A stretch of 64,000 bases of DNA from Grimontia indica. Lineage in GTDB: Bacteria; Pseudomonadota; Gammaproteobacteria; Enterobacterales; Vibrionaceae. Below, piece by piece: positions 17,520 through 26,111 of this stretch. Location of the stretch: contig NZ_ANFM02000031.1 of NCBI RefSeq assembly GCF_000333895.2, forward strand, positions 1 through 64,000, written 5' to 3'. How positions within the stretch are numbered: position 1 is the first letter of the stretch; each line of letters begins with the position of its first letter. The notes beneath the pieces were generated by a model. That model did no database searches and was not told the origin of the DNA. It saw only the letters and a program-made list of their open reading frames with translations. The translations under genes and the position numbers were made by a program.

Positions 17520-18731
17520 ATGTCATCGACAACGCCTTTATCCAAAATTTTACTCATGATTATCATTCTGGCTGCTGTTGGTCAGATGACCCAGACCATG
17601 TATGTGCCTTCCATGGCCATGATGGCTGACAGTTTTGCTGTGCCGCCAGCGTGGCTGCAAGCTGTCATGGCGTGCTACTTGATCCCTTACGGACTCTCCC
17701 AGTTTATCTATGGTCCGCTGTCTGATCGCTTTGGTCGTAAACCCATCATTCTTGTCGGTTTGGCGATTTATCTTGTTGGTACCATCGTGGCACTCATGGC
17801 TCCAAGCTTTAGCATTTTCTTGCTGGGTAGCGTGATTCAAGGTGCTGGTATTGGTTGTGGTGGCGCTATGGCGCGTACCCTGACCCGAGACTGTTTTGAC
17901 GGTAGCCGTCTTCACAAAGCGAACAGTTTGGTCAGCATTGGCCTGATTTTTTCTCCACTGATGGCACCCGTGATTGGGGGCTTACTGAGCACCTATTTTG
18001 GCTGGCAGGCGAGTTATGGATTCTTGTTCGTGTTGGCAGCCGTGGTGTACTTGATCATGTCGCTGTATTTTCAGGAAACATTGCCGCCTGAAGCACGTCG
18101 CCAAGATTCCGTGTTGAAGAGCTATCACCATGTAATGAGTAACCGCCAGTTTCAGGGTTACTTAATCTGTTTGATAGCGGTTTTCTCTGGTATCTCAGTG
18201 TTTGAAGCGGCAGCTGGGGTGCTGTTAGGAAGCACTCTGGGTCTGAGTGCGACGACAGTAAGCCTGTTATTCGTGATGCCTTTACCGGGTTTTATGGCGG
18301 GCTCTTGGCTTTCAAGCGTGATCGAGCAGCGAAAGTCATCAGGGAAATCTCTGCTGGTAGGCTCGGTGATCTTGTTAGCGGGCGCGTTGACCGTTGTGAT
18401 CCCTGGTTATTTTGTCACCGTGACCGTTGAAACCCTGATTGGCGGTGCATTTATTTACTTCATGGGTGCGGGTGTCCTTTTCCCAGCGGCAACCACAGGT
18501 GCTATCTCGCCGTTTCCACGTCATGCAGGCACGGCGGGTGCGGTGATGGGCGGGGTTCAAAACATGGGTGCAGGTTTGTTTACCTTGCTGGCGGCACAGA
18601 TGAACGTGAATGATCAGTTCTCGCTGGGTGCAATTTTGCTGGCTATGGCAGTGGTATCAGGACTGGGCTTGCTGCTGTGTCGTCGCCAGAATATGGCACC
18701 GGATACACCAGTGACGGCGCTATCAGACTAG
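17520..18731 (+). CDS. emrD: EmrD-like multidrug MFS transporter
   Basis: 403 residues from MSSTTPLSK (ATG at 17520, with GGGAG upstream; farther starts add only a short tail). Twelve predicted membrane helices of the major facilitator superfamily, with the loop 2-3 motif GPLSDRFGRKPII. Drug:H+ antiporter-1 type features include YVPSMAMM in helix 1, IQGAGIGCGGAMARTLTRD in helix 4 and the antiporter motif region APVIGGLLSTYFGW in helix 5. Overall it reads as EmrD, which exports amphipathic compounds. Monocistronic, with its own terminator. Confidence 0.82.
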   Translation: MSSTTPLSKILLMIIILAAVGQMTQTMYVPSMAMMADSFAVPPAWLQAVMACYLIPYGLSQFIYGPLSDRFGRKPIILVGLAIYLVGTIVALMAPSFSIFLLGSVIQGAGIGCGGAMARTLTRDCFDGSRLHKANSLVSIGLIFSPLMAPVIGGLLSTYFGWQASYGFLFVLAAVVYLIMSLYFQETLPPEARRQDSVLKSYHHVMSNRQFQGYLICLIAVFSGISVFEAAAGVLLGSTLGLSATTVSLLFVMPLPGFMAGSWLSSVIEQRKSSGKSLLVGSVILLAGALTVVIPGYFVTVTVETLIGGAFIYFMGAGVLFPAATTGAISPFPRHAGTAGAVMGGVQNMGAGLFTLLAAQMNVNDQFSLGAILLAMAVVSGLGLLLCRRQNMAPDTPVTALSD

Positions 18732-18766
18732 GGAGCTGTAAAGTAGAAAATACAGACGAAATTGAT

Positions 18767-18804
18767 AAAAAGGCAGGAAATCCAACAGGATCTCCTGCCT
18801 TTTT
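18767..18804 (+). terminator. emrD terminator
   Basis: AAAAAGGCAGGA and TCCTGCCTTTTT form a 12-bp perfect stem with a 14-base loop and a T-rich end. Confidence 0.88.
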
Positions 18805-18900
18805 CTGTTTTAAGCTCTCCTGATAGAGATCAAAGCAAATATGGAAATATTAGATTTGTTTATTTAGTAATTGCGACGAACATCAAATTGGTGCAATGTG

Positions 18901-18972
18901 TACCGCCTGTAGCGGAGTCATAGAGGAAAAGGAGGACCTGAAACTCCCGCTTTGATAACGATAAAGGCGGTA
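18901..18972 (+). promoter_or_regulatory. Structured leader that can mask the peptide-transporter RBS
   Basis: TACCGCCT at 18901-18908 is exactly complementary to AGGCGGTA at 18965-18972, which contains the presumed Shine-Dalgarno of the transporter gene. Nested inside, AGCGGAGT at 18911-18918 pairs with ACTCCCGCT at 18943-18951 with one bulge, enclosing a purine-rich loop with AGGAGG. A fold of this kind would hide the ribosome site. Function is inferred. Confidence 0.45.
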
Positions 18973-18980
18973 AACACACA

Positions 18981-20378
18981 ATGAATGCAAGCAGACAGTC
19001 TGAGTGGCTGGGTCATCCTCGCGGTCTGTTCCTCCTCTGTGGTACAGAGCTTTGGGAACGCTTCTCCTTTTACGCAATGCGCGCCATTCTGGTGCTTTAC
19101 CTCACAGATAAAACCATTAACGGCGGTCTCGGATGGACAACACAAGACGCGCTGAATCTCTACGGTATTTACACCGGACTTGTTTACCTGACGCCAGTGC
19201 TTGGCGGCTGGATTGCAGATAATTTTCTTGGTCAACGCCGATCCATCATTATTGGTGGCGCACTTATGGCGATTGGACAGTTCACGTTAGCTTTGCCAAA
19301 CAGCGTGATCGACCCGTTTGAACTGCAGGCTTTTTATGTTGGCCTTGCCTTCCTGATCATCGGTAACGGCCTATTTAAGCCCAACATTTCAACCATGGTG
19401 GGACACCTCTATAAAGATGGGGATAACCGTCGCGATGGCGCATTCACCATCTTCTATATGGGTATTAACCTGGGTTCGCTGCTTGCGGGTATTATTGCCG
19501 GCACCGCATCTTTGCATTACGGATGGAAAGCTGGCTTCCTTTGCGCGGGTATCGGGATGTTGCTGTCACTGGTTATCCAGTTGTTTTTTGCAAACCGCTA
19601 TTTGGGCAACATCGGTATTGAACCCGCGGCAAAAGTACATCGTGACAAGAGTGGCAGCCAAGGAAAACAACCGCTGACAAAGATTGAGCGCGATCGCCTG
19701 AAAGTGATTGTCGTGATGAGCCTGTTTGTCATCATCTTCTGGGCAGGCTTTGAACAAGCGGGCGGCCTGATGAACATCTATTCGCAGGAATACACCAACC
19801 GAATGCTGGGTAGCTTTGAAGTGCCTGCGGCCTGGTTCCAGTCGTTGAACCCAATGTTCATCATCATTCTTGCACCTTTGCTGGCAGTATTCTGGCGTCG
19901 ACTGGGTGCCAACGAGCCGAGCTCGCCAATCAAATTCGCGATGGCTATGGGCTTTTTGTCGCTGGGCTTTGTCTGCATGGTGGGTGCGGCAATGCAGCAG
20001 GGCGGCGATATGTCAGTAAAAGCCTCAATGTGGTGGCTGGTAGGGGCATATTTCTTCCACACGCTGGGTGAGCTGTGTCTGTCTCCAATTGGTCTTTCCC
20101 TGATCACTAAACTGGCGCCGCTTCGCCTGATGTCTGTAATGATGGGAACCTGGTTCTGTGCGAACGCAGTGGCTAACTATGTGGCAGGTTTTATTGGCAG
20201 CCATGTGGGTGACGCTGGCCCATTGGCTATTTTCGGCGGTATTGCAGCGACATCTGCCATTGCGGGTTTGCTGCTTATCCTATGTTCAAACAAGCTGGTG
20301 GACTGGATGCATGGTGCGGAAGGAAACATACAGGATTCTGACATAAGTTTGACAGAAGATGATGCAACCATCGCCTAG
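18981..20378 (+). CDS. POT-family proton-coupled di/tripeptide transporter
   Basis: 465 residues, about 12-14 membrane helices. The proton-oligopeptide-transporter signature in helix 1 (ELWERFSFYAMRAILVLYL, an ExxERFxYY variant) and the second PTR2 signature around NIGTMV-like NISTMVGHLYKDGD, then FTIFYMGINLGSLLAG, are present. It takes up di- and tripeptides with H+; E. coli Dtp proteins are the nearest family. A long cytoplasmic linker around 215-240 (KVHRDKSGSQGKQPLTKIERDR) is normal. The C terminus is acidic. Its leader contains an RBS-masking structure and a terminator follows. Confidence 0.88.
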   Translation: MNASRQSEWLGHPRGLFLLCGTELWERFSFYAMRAILVLYLTDKTINGGLGWTTQDALNLYGIYTGLVYLTPVLGGWIADNFLGQRRSIIIGGALMAIGQFTLALPNSVIDPFELQAFYVGLAFLIIGNGLFKPNISTMVGHLYKDGDNRRDGAFTIFYMGINLGSLLAGIIAGTASLHYGWKAGFLCAGIGMLLSLVIQLFFANRYLGNIGIEPAAKVHRDKSGSQGKQPLTKIERDRLKVIVVMSLFVIIFWAGFEQAGGLMNIYSQEYTNRMLGSFEVPAAWFQSLNPMFIIILAPLLAVFWRRLGANEPSSPIKFAMAMGFLSLGFVCMVGAAMQQGGDMSVKASMWWLVGAYFFHTLGELCLSPIGLSLITKLAPLRLMSVMMGTWFCANAVANYVAGFIGSHVGDAGPLAIFGGIAATSAIAGLLLILCSNKLVDWMHGAEGNIQDSDISLTEDDATIA

Positions 20379-20404
20379 TATTTACTAAGTCATTCGTATG
20401 TCTG

Positions 20405-20431
20405 AAAAAGCCATCTTATGATGGCTTTTTT
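20405..20431 (+). terminator. Peptide-transporter terminator
   Basis: AAAAAGCCATC and GATGGCTTTTT form an 11-bp perfect stem around TTAT with T residues after. Confidence 0.92.
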
Positions 20432-20726
20432 GTATGTGTCCTCTTACAGGCCAGCAAAAACGTCACATACAGCATACGGTATCATACCAATTTCCCTCGA
20501 CAGTACTGCTTTTTACGTAGTGCTTTTCTAATGCCTGTTCATTTTTTTTTAAACGTAGGCTCATCCCTCGTCCGCCCCTAGCCTTATATTCTGACTAATT
20601 CCCTTTGCAACGCTTGATGAGTGGTCATCTTTCAGCCAACCTGACTACGCATTTGCAATAGTGGTGCCGATGATTTTGTTGTGCACAAGGCGCCCATTTT
20701 TTCATACCTATCAATAGGACAACTAT
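20432..20726. other. Intergenic upstream of the riboswitch
   Basis: About 295 bases with no ORF of note. It must contain the promoter for the riboswitch-RTX transcript. I could not pick a convincing -35/-10 pair. Confidence 0.4.
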
Positions 20727-20820
20727 TCGGAGTTAAAGCCAAACCTGTTGTGAAACAGGGACGGAAAGTTACGGGTCTCAGGTTTATGGTGGTACTGAGA
20801 TGGCTGGACCGCCTCTAAGC
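20727..20820 (+). ncRNA. Cyclic-di-GMP-I (GEMM) riboswitch
   Basis: The conserved GEMM-I core is recognisable: GCCAAACC, then stem CCTGTT/AACAGG capped by a GNRA loop (GTGA), then GGGACGGAAAGTTACGGGTCT, a P2 stem GTCTCAG/CTGAGAT, and a terminal P3 GGCTGGACCGCC. By alignment with the Vibrio Vc2 aptamer the ligand-contacting guanine (G20 equivalent, near 20738) is kept as G, favouring c-di-GMP over cGAMP. It ends about 26 bases before the start codon of the RTX gene, so it probably controls that gene in cis. On/off direction is not evident from sequence. Confidence 0.85.
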
Positions 20821-20846
20821 TTGGTTAGCTAAAAGAGGGACAGACA

Positions 20847-23519
20847 ATGTCGGATTTTATCGGAACAAATAACGCAGACACCATCAACGGCACACTTGGA
20901 GATGATTACATCGAAGGTAGAGACGGCAACGACGTTATCTACGGTGATGTGGGTGATTCAACGGGTACGGGTTATGTTGGTGCTGTTTTTGTCATGGGAG
21001 CGGATTTTTCTGCATCCAGCGGTGAGTTTCATACGTTTAACTTTCCACCAACACTCAATTTCTCTGGTTCAACGACAACCGCGACATTTAATGATGACGA
21101 CGGAAAATTGAACGGCGATGACAACTGTAATGAGTATTCAGATGATTCAACTCAGTCGGTAGAAATTGGTGGCCAAGAGTTCAACGTAAACGTCGACTAC
21201 CAACTCCAATATTGTGATTCTGCAGGCAACATCTATACCTTCGCAGTGGTTGATATCGATGCGGACAATTCTGGTAATCACTACAACAACGTTGGTGAAA
21301 ACGGCAAGATCCTGATTCAAACCGATGGCCCAGAAATCACTTCGTCTACTGATCTTACTTTGGTACCTAACTCTTACCAAAACATCAGCAGCCTGGATTA
21401 CTCTTCTTTCACTTCTCCAGAAACTGTCGATCCAAGCGTTGGTGGTGATGACGTTATCACTGCGGGTAATGGCGATGACACCGTTTATGGCCAAGGCGGT
21501 AATGACTACATCGAAGGTGATAACGGCCAGGACGAGATTTACGGCGGTGATGGTGATGACATCATCTACGGAAACACAGCGGCTCCAAACTTCAGCGATG
21601 ACCCATGCGTCAATGTTTTCCAGATGGGTGCTGATTTCACCATGCCGAATGGTGGTGAGTTCCATACTTTCTGTTTCCCACCAAAGCTGTCTTTCGACGG
21701 TGGCTCAACGAAAGTCACTTTCCAGGATGATGATGGTTACCTGAATGGCGATGATTACTGCAATGAGTACTCTGATGACAAATCTCAGACCGTAACCATT
21801 GACGGTAATACCTATGCGGTCAATCTGGATTACACCCTGCAGTACTGTGATTCTGAAGGCAACATTTACCAGTTCGCTATTCTGGATGTGGACTTGGATG
21901 GCAACGGCCACCACTACAACAACCTGAACGAAAATGGCAACCTGCTGCTGCAATTGAGCGGTCCAGCTATCACAGACATGACTGACCTGTCTCTGGTGCC
22001 GAACTCTTACTGCAACATCAGCTACATCGATTACAACAGCATCTCAGAAGACACCACTCAGGTTTCCAACGATGAAGATTACATCGACGGCGGTGCAGGT
22101 AACGACACTATCTACGGCCAGTGGGGCGACGATGTTATCTACGGTGGCGAAGGTGATGACGTTATCTACGGCGGTACTTATGGCCATCAAACCATTGAAC
22201 TGGATCGTGGCCAAGATGGCTACTGGGATATCAGTAGTGGTGACGCTGTCACGCTGGATCTGTCCAGTATCACTTCAAGCGCGTCATACAACAACAGCGT
22301 GGGTTACTACGTGTTGGATGAAAATGGCAACGTGCTGAAAGCGGTGATTATGGCGGATAACGCCAAGCTGGATAACGAAGCGCAAGCGATTATCGACGTG
22401 GAAGGCGCAGATCGTCTTGGTCTGTTCATCATCCCGGATGGCGACACCAAAGGGTTTAACGAAGGTGAAGTAACACTGAGTTTTGCTAGCGGCAGCCCAG
22501 TCTTTGGTCAGGGTAGTCTGTCTGCCGGCGGCTATGTGTCGGAACAAGGTAAAAACGGCGACCGTCAGGATCATGAAATCAACTCGGGCGAGAATTCTTG
22601 CTGGGAAGATCTGTGGTGTCTGGGCGACAAAGACTACAATGACGTGGTCATGAAAGTTAACGCGACTCAAGTTATTGAAGAGAGCGACGCTGATACCATC
22701 TACGGTGGTGAAGGTAACGACACGATTTTTGGTGGTGACGACGACGACCACATCATGGGTGGCGTTGGTGATGACCTTCTTTACGGTGGCGAAGGCGACG
22801 ACGTGATTGAAGGTGGTGAAGGTAACGACCAACTGTTTGGTGGTTTGGGCAAAGATACGCTGTTGGGCGGTGCGGGTGATGACCTCCTGCACGGTGGTCC
22901 AGGTAACGACGTCACTATCGATGGTGGTGAAGGTGTTGACTCTTATCGTGGTAGCAACGGTGATGATGTGCTCATCTTCGGTCAGGACGACTTTGTTGGT
23001 TTGACCACTACTGCCAATGGTGAAGTGATCAACCAGCACATGTACTACGGTGATACCGGCTTCGATACCATGCTGGTCAACGGCGATGCCATTGTTGACT
23101 TCACGGGTGTGGCTTATCAGTCAGATTCAAGCGTTACCGGCAACGTGATGGCGCAGATTGAAGCAGTGATTGGTGATGAAGGTAACCAAATTCTGACTAT
23201 CAATCCAAATGCTATCGAGGCGCAGTCTGACGTACCAGCTGGCGAAGACTTGGGCACACCTGACGATTGGGACGGCTTCATTGCTCACTTGGGCGCTGGT
23301 GATGACGTTTTCGACGTATCTGGTGTTCCTTGGAACTTTGTTGAAGACGGTACAGTGAACGCACCGATTTCAGCAGAGATGATCAGCTTGATGGGCCTGA
23401 CCGATACCCAGGTTGGTGAGTTGAATGCGTACGTGTTCGAGCATGATTACCTGGATCGCACCATCACTATCTGGACAGATGCAGAGACAGTAACCCTTAA
23501 CGGTAACGATCTGTTCTAA
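20847..23519 (+). CDS. RTX-type calcium-binding secreted protein with duplicated module
   Basis: 890 residues, very acidic, without signal peptide, as expected for a type I secretion substrate. Order: RTX nonapeptides at the N terminus (NADTINGTLGDDYIEGRDGNDVIYGD), a module of about 140 residues (50-190), more RTX repeats, a second copy of the module (255-400), RTX repeats (DDVIYGGEGDDVIYGG), a DUF4114-like block ending WCLGDKDYNDVVMKV near 600, a long RTX array to about 710 and a C-terminal secretion region ending NGNDLF. Both modules share MGADF, NGDDxCNEYSDD, QYCDSxGN, HYNN and LVPNSY motifs. Start has AGAGGGAC upstream and follows the c-di-GMP riboswitch. Probable role: biofilm matrix or surface protein. 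Confidence 0.85.
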   Translation: MSDFIGTNNADTINGTLGDDYIEGRDGNDVIYGDVGDSTGTGYVGAVFVMGADFSASSGEFHTFNFPPTLNFSGSTTTATFNDDDGKLNGDDNCNEYSDDSTQSVEIGGQEFNVNVDYQLQYCDSAGNIYTFAVVDIDADNSGNHYNNVGENGKILIQTDGPEITSSTDLTLVPNSYQNISSLDYSSFTSPETVDPSVGGDDVITAGNGDDTVYGQGGNDYIEGDNGQDEIYGGDGDDIIYGNTAAPNFSDDPCVNVFQMGADFTMPNGGEFHTFCFPPKLSFDGGSTKVTFQDDDGYLNGDDYCNEYSDDKSQTVTIDGNTYAVNLDYTLQYCDSEGNIYQFAILDVDLDGNGHHYNNLNENGNLLLQLSGPAITDMTDLSLVPNSYCNISYIDYNSISEDTTQVSNDEDYIDGGAGNDTIYGQWGDDVIYGGEGDDVIYGGTYGHQTIELDRGQDGYWDISSGDAVTLDLSSITSSASYNNSVGYYVLDENGNVLKAVIMADNAKLDNEAQAIIDVEGADRLGLFIIPDGDTKGFNEGEVTLSFASGSPVFGQGSLSAGGYVSEQGKNGDRQDHEINSGENSCWEDLWCLGDKDYNDVVMKVNATQVIEESDADTIYGGEGNDTIFGGDDDDHIMGGVGDDLLYGGEGDDVIEGGEGNDQLFGGLGKDTLLGGAGDDLLHGGPGNDVTIDGGEGVDSYRGSNGDDVLIFGQDDFVGLTTTANGEVINQHMYYGDTGFDTMLVNGDAIVDFTGVAYQSDSSVTGNVMAQIEAVIGDEGNQILTINPNAIEAQSDVPAGEDLGTPDDWDGFIAHLGAGDDVFDVSGVPWNFVEDGTVNAPISAEMISLMGLTDTQVGELNAYVFEHDYLDRTITIWTDAETVTLNGNDLF

Positions 23520-23536
23520 GTTGTACGGTTAAACGG

Positions 23537-23566
23537 AAAGGGCGGCCTTATGGCCGCCCTTTTTTA
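23537..23566 (+). terminator. Terminator between RTX gene and narP
   Basis: AAAGGGCGGCC and GGCCGCCCTTT pair around TTAT and are followed by TTT; the reverse strand also carries A/T-rich flanks, so it may serve both convergent genes. Confidence 0.85.
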
Positions 23567-23574
23567 TTGCAATG

Positions 23575-24204
23575 TCAGATGCCAGGTTCGTTTTCCAGAT
23601 ACAACACGGTGGCAGCAACACGGGATTCCACCCCCAACTTCTTCAAAAGGTTCTTCAGGTGCACTTTGACTGTCGCTTCTGAGATATACAACGTTTCCGC
23701 TATTTGCTTGTTCCTGAGCCCTTTTGCTACCTGATGAAGGATTTGCATCTCGCGTTCAGTCAGTACGCTGAGTGGTGAAGTCTGATCACGACTCTGGTTG
23801 AGAAATTGACGAACTTGGTCGCTGTAAGCTTTTTCGCCGGTCATGGCGAGTTTTAGCTGATCGACCAACTCTTCCGGCTCACCGTCTTTGAGAAGGTAAC
23901 CATCTGCGCCGGCCTGCACAATGGCGTGAATATCGCTGGGGCTATCAGAAACCGTGAGAATAACGATGATAGAAGTACAACCGTCGTTCCTCAGCGCTTT
24001 CAGCGTATCGAGACCAGAGAGACCTTTCATGTTGAGATCGAGAATAACAAGATCTGGTTCATTGCGCAGGACTTCGGCAATGGCGTCTGCGCCATTGCTG
24101 GCTTCCGAAATAGCAGAAAATTCCGGTTCAAATTTCAGTAGCTGCGAAAGACCCTTTCTCATCAGAGGGTGGTCATCGACCAGCAATACGCTCCATGTTT
24201 CCAT
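23575..24204 (-). CDS. narP: Nitrate/nitrite response regulator (NarP-like)
   Basis: 209 residues. Receiver domain with the acidic pair in LLVDDHPLMRKGL, phosphoacceptor in DLVILDLNMKGLSG and conserved lysine in GYLLKD. The LuxR-type helix-turn-helix at about 145-205 contains LTEREMQILHQVAKGLRNKQIAETLYISE and VKVHLKNLLKKLG. It is activated by the sensor kinase gene 17 bases upstream. Next to napFDABC and a matching 7-2-7 site, NarP is the natural assignment; NarL cannot be strictly excluded by sequence. Confidence 0.9.
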   Translation of the reverse strand: METWSVLLVDDHPLMRKGLSQLLKFEPEFSAISEASNGADAIAEVLRNEPDLVILDLNMKGLSGLDTLKALRNDGCTSIIVILTVSDSPSDIHAIVQAGADGYLLKDGEPEELVDQLKLAMTGEKAYSDQVRQFLNQSRDQTSPLSVLTEREMQILHQVAKGLRNKQIAETLYISEATVKVHLKNLLKKLGVESRVAATVLYLENEPGI

Positions 24205-24221
24205 GTGAAAGTCACTCCGTG

Positions 24222-25925
24222 TTAGTTAAGGTCAAAGGTCAGTGTGACCTGACACCCCTGGGAAGGTGCCGTAGTAATTTTTAGTTCGCCACCCAGCATC
24301 TCCGAACGTTCCTGCATGATATTCAGCCCGTAATGATCAGGCTTTTCTTCCCGCAATGAAAACCCAACGCCATCATCCATGATTTCGACACAGGCTTGAT
24401 GATTGTGTTGGAAGCAACGCACCTGTATGTGCTGTGCATTGGCATGCTTGATGGCGTTTGAGCACGCCTCACGGATGATTTGAAGTATATGCATCTGGCG
24501 CTGCGCATCCATCGACAGCGTATCCATGTCCGCTTTCACCGTCAGTTTTGCATCGGTTTGCCCCTGTAAGGCATCAATCATTTCCCGCAGGGCAAGGCCA
24601 AAATCCGCATGTGTTAAAGAGAGTCGGAAGGCGTTCAGAAGCTCACGCAGTTGGTCGTAAGCAATACGCAGTTGCTCACTAATGTCGTCTGCAATCTCTT
24701 TGCAGTCTGGTGCATCAACCGCTTTAAGGTGACGTTTCAGTAAACTGGTTTGAATTTTTAAGTAAGACAGGGATTGAGCAATGGAGTCGTGTAGCTCCCG
24801 AGCCAAAGTGGCGCGCTCTTCCATCACGGCCAAATGCATCGCCTGTTTCTGGGCGTGATTGTAGTAAACGCCACGGGCGAGAATTGAGGCCAAATTGGCA
24901 AGCAGGGCATGGTCAACAAGTGTCTTATCACCTTGCCATCTGAGCGTTCCCAGTTTGTCTCCATCCAGCTCTAGTGGCAGAGCATGCCATTCAAGCCCGG
25001 TAGGCGTTCCGGCGGAGAGTTCCCAGTCTGTCTGGTTTTCGTTGTGAGCTTGCAATGCCAGTGCTTCTACCCCGTCAGCTTTCAACGTGATGGCTAAGAT
25101 TTTCTCGAAGCTCTCCCGCGTAAGGAAGGTGGAAGAAAGTTGGGTTGAACAATCATAAAGCACATTGAGTGACTGGTTGGCCTTGGTGATCTTTTGGGTT
25201 TTGCTCTCAATTTTCTGCTCTAGGTTGCTATACAGGCCTTTTAGTTCGTTAGCCATCAAGGCGAAGCTGTTGGAAAGCACACCCAATTCGTTGTTCTTAA
25301 CAGGCGGTAATTCGGCATCAAACTCGCGGTTTTGAATCTTCTGGCTGGCTTTCACCAACATGTTGAGAGGATTCACGATATGACGTTGAGTGTAGTGAAT
25401 CAGAAACAACACCAACGCCAGAATCAGCCCAAGACCAACACTTCCGACCATGGCGAGCACTTGCAGTTTGTTTTCTGAGTGCTGCTGAAGGGCATATACA
25501 AAACGGTCGATATCATTCACAAATAAACCGACTTGCTCAACGTAGAAGCCTCTATCTTGGCTCTCCAGCTCTGGGCGGAGTAGAACCCAGCGAGAAATGA
25601 GCGAGTTATAACGTTCTCGGATTTCCATGGGCACGGCGAAGTTATCCAGAATAACGAGTTCCGGAGAAAGCAGTGACGCTTCGAAGCTTTCGATATGCTC
25701 AGGCAGGCGAGGGGAGTCCAATACGATGTCGTAAGCAATTCGGTAGCTTTGCATTCGCAATGAACCAGAGGTATTGATGGCCGCAGCGTCATTCAGGCTG
25801 GAAGCAAAGGTAAAGATTGCAAAACCCGTGATAATCACCGCGAGGAAGAGTATGCCAATAAGAGAACGGGCGACGATAGTGGTAACGGATTGTTTTACAG
25901 CTATATCTTTCTTTTGAGCATTCAT
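24222..25925 (-). CDS. narQ: Nitrate/nitrite sensor histidine kinase (NarQ-like)
   Basis: 567 residues from the ATG at 25925 (a TTG four codons earlier is possible). Two membrane helices flank a periplasmic sensor with the nitrate-binding P-box (residues about 45-63: LNDAAAINTSGSLRMQSYRI). A HAMP segment, a signalling linker, the HisKA_3 box ERATLARELHDSIAQSLSYL and an ATPase domain (SNAIKHANAQ, DDGVGF) follow. It senses nitrate/nitrite and phosphorylates NarP. The pair is divergent from napFDABC. Confidence 0.92.
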   Translation of the reverse strand: MNAQKKDIAVKQSVTTIVARSLIGILFLAVIITGFAIFTFASSLNDAAAINTSGSLRMQSYRIAYDIVLDSPRLPEHIESFEASLLSPELVILDNFAVPMEIRERYNSLISRWVLLRPELESQDRGFYVEQVGLFVNDIDRFVYALQQHSENKLQVLAMVGSVGLGLILALVLFLIHYTQRHIVNPLNMLVKASQKIQNREFDAELPPVKNNELGVLSNSFALMANELKGLYSNLEQKIESKTQKITKANQSLNVLYDCSTQLSSTFLTRESFEKILAITLKADGVEALALQAHNENQTDWELSAGTPTGLEWHALPLELDGDKLGTLRWQGDKTLVDHALLANLASILARGVYYNHAQKQAMHLAVMEERATLARELHDSIAQSLSYLKIQTSLLKRHLKAVDAPDCKEIADDISEQLRIAYDQLRELLNAFRLSLTHADFGLALREMIDALQGQTDAKLTVKADMDTLSMDAQRQMHILQIIREACSNAIKHANAQHIQVRCFQHNHQACVEIMDDGVGFSLREEKPDHYGLNIMQERSEMLGGELKITTAPSQGCQVTLTFDLN

Positions 25926-25969
25926 TTTAAGATTCAAGCGTACGGTTTTGATTTCATAATGTGAGCTAT

Positions 25970-25997
25970 ATCAATTCGATAAATTGATCTAGCGCAA
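25970..25997. promoter_or_regulatory. Palindrome and FNR-like half site upstream of napF
   Basis: ATCAATT-CGATA-AATTGAT (25970-25988) is a perfect inverted repeat. Overlapping it, TTGAT-CTAG-CGCAA (25984-25997) has one perfect and one weak FNR half-site. Anaerobic control by FNR is known for nap operons, but the match here is only partial. Confidence 0.45.
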
Positions 25998-26011
25998 TAC
26001 CACCCCCTATA

Positions 26012-26027
26012 TACCCCCTAAGAGGTA
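26012..26027. promoter_or_regulatory. NarP/NarL 7-2-7 binding site
   Basis: TACCCCC-TA-AGAGGTA matches the consensus of two inverted heptamers (TACYYMT, NN, AKRRGTA) with a single mismatch in the left half and a perfect right half. It lies about 85 bases before napF and about 90 from the narQ start, a natural place for activation by phospho-NarP. Confidence 0.78.
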
Positions 26028-26111
26028 TATATACACCTCTCATTTCTTCATAACGTGGCCTTAATTAAGAAGTAGCTCATGAAATATGAGCTTTAAGGAT
26101 TAAGGTCCAAG

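Noticed and set aside
18926-18955. Leader peptide after AAAGGAGGA in the peptide-transporter leader
   Set aside because: No ATG/GTG/TTG at workable spacing; only a CTG start with five codons would fit.
22070-22920. Tandem short repeats resembling an array
   Set aside because: These are in-frame RTX nonapeptide codons (GGxGxDxUx), not a CRISPR or satellite.
22284-23039. Long minus-strand ORF of 251 residues inside the RTX gene
   Set aside because: Antisense shadow caused by the repetitive GGT/GAC codon pattern; composition is Thr/Val repeats with no family features.
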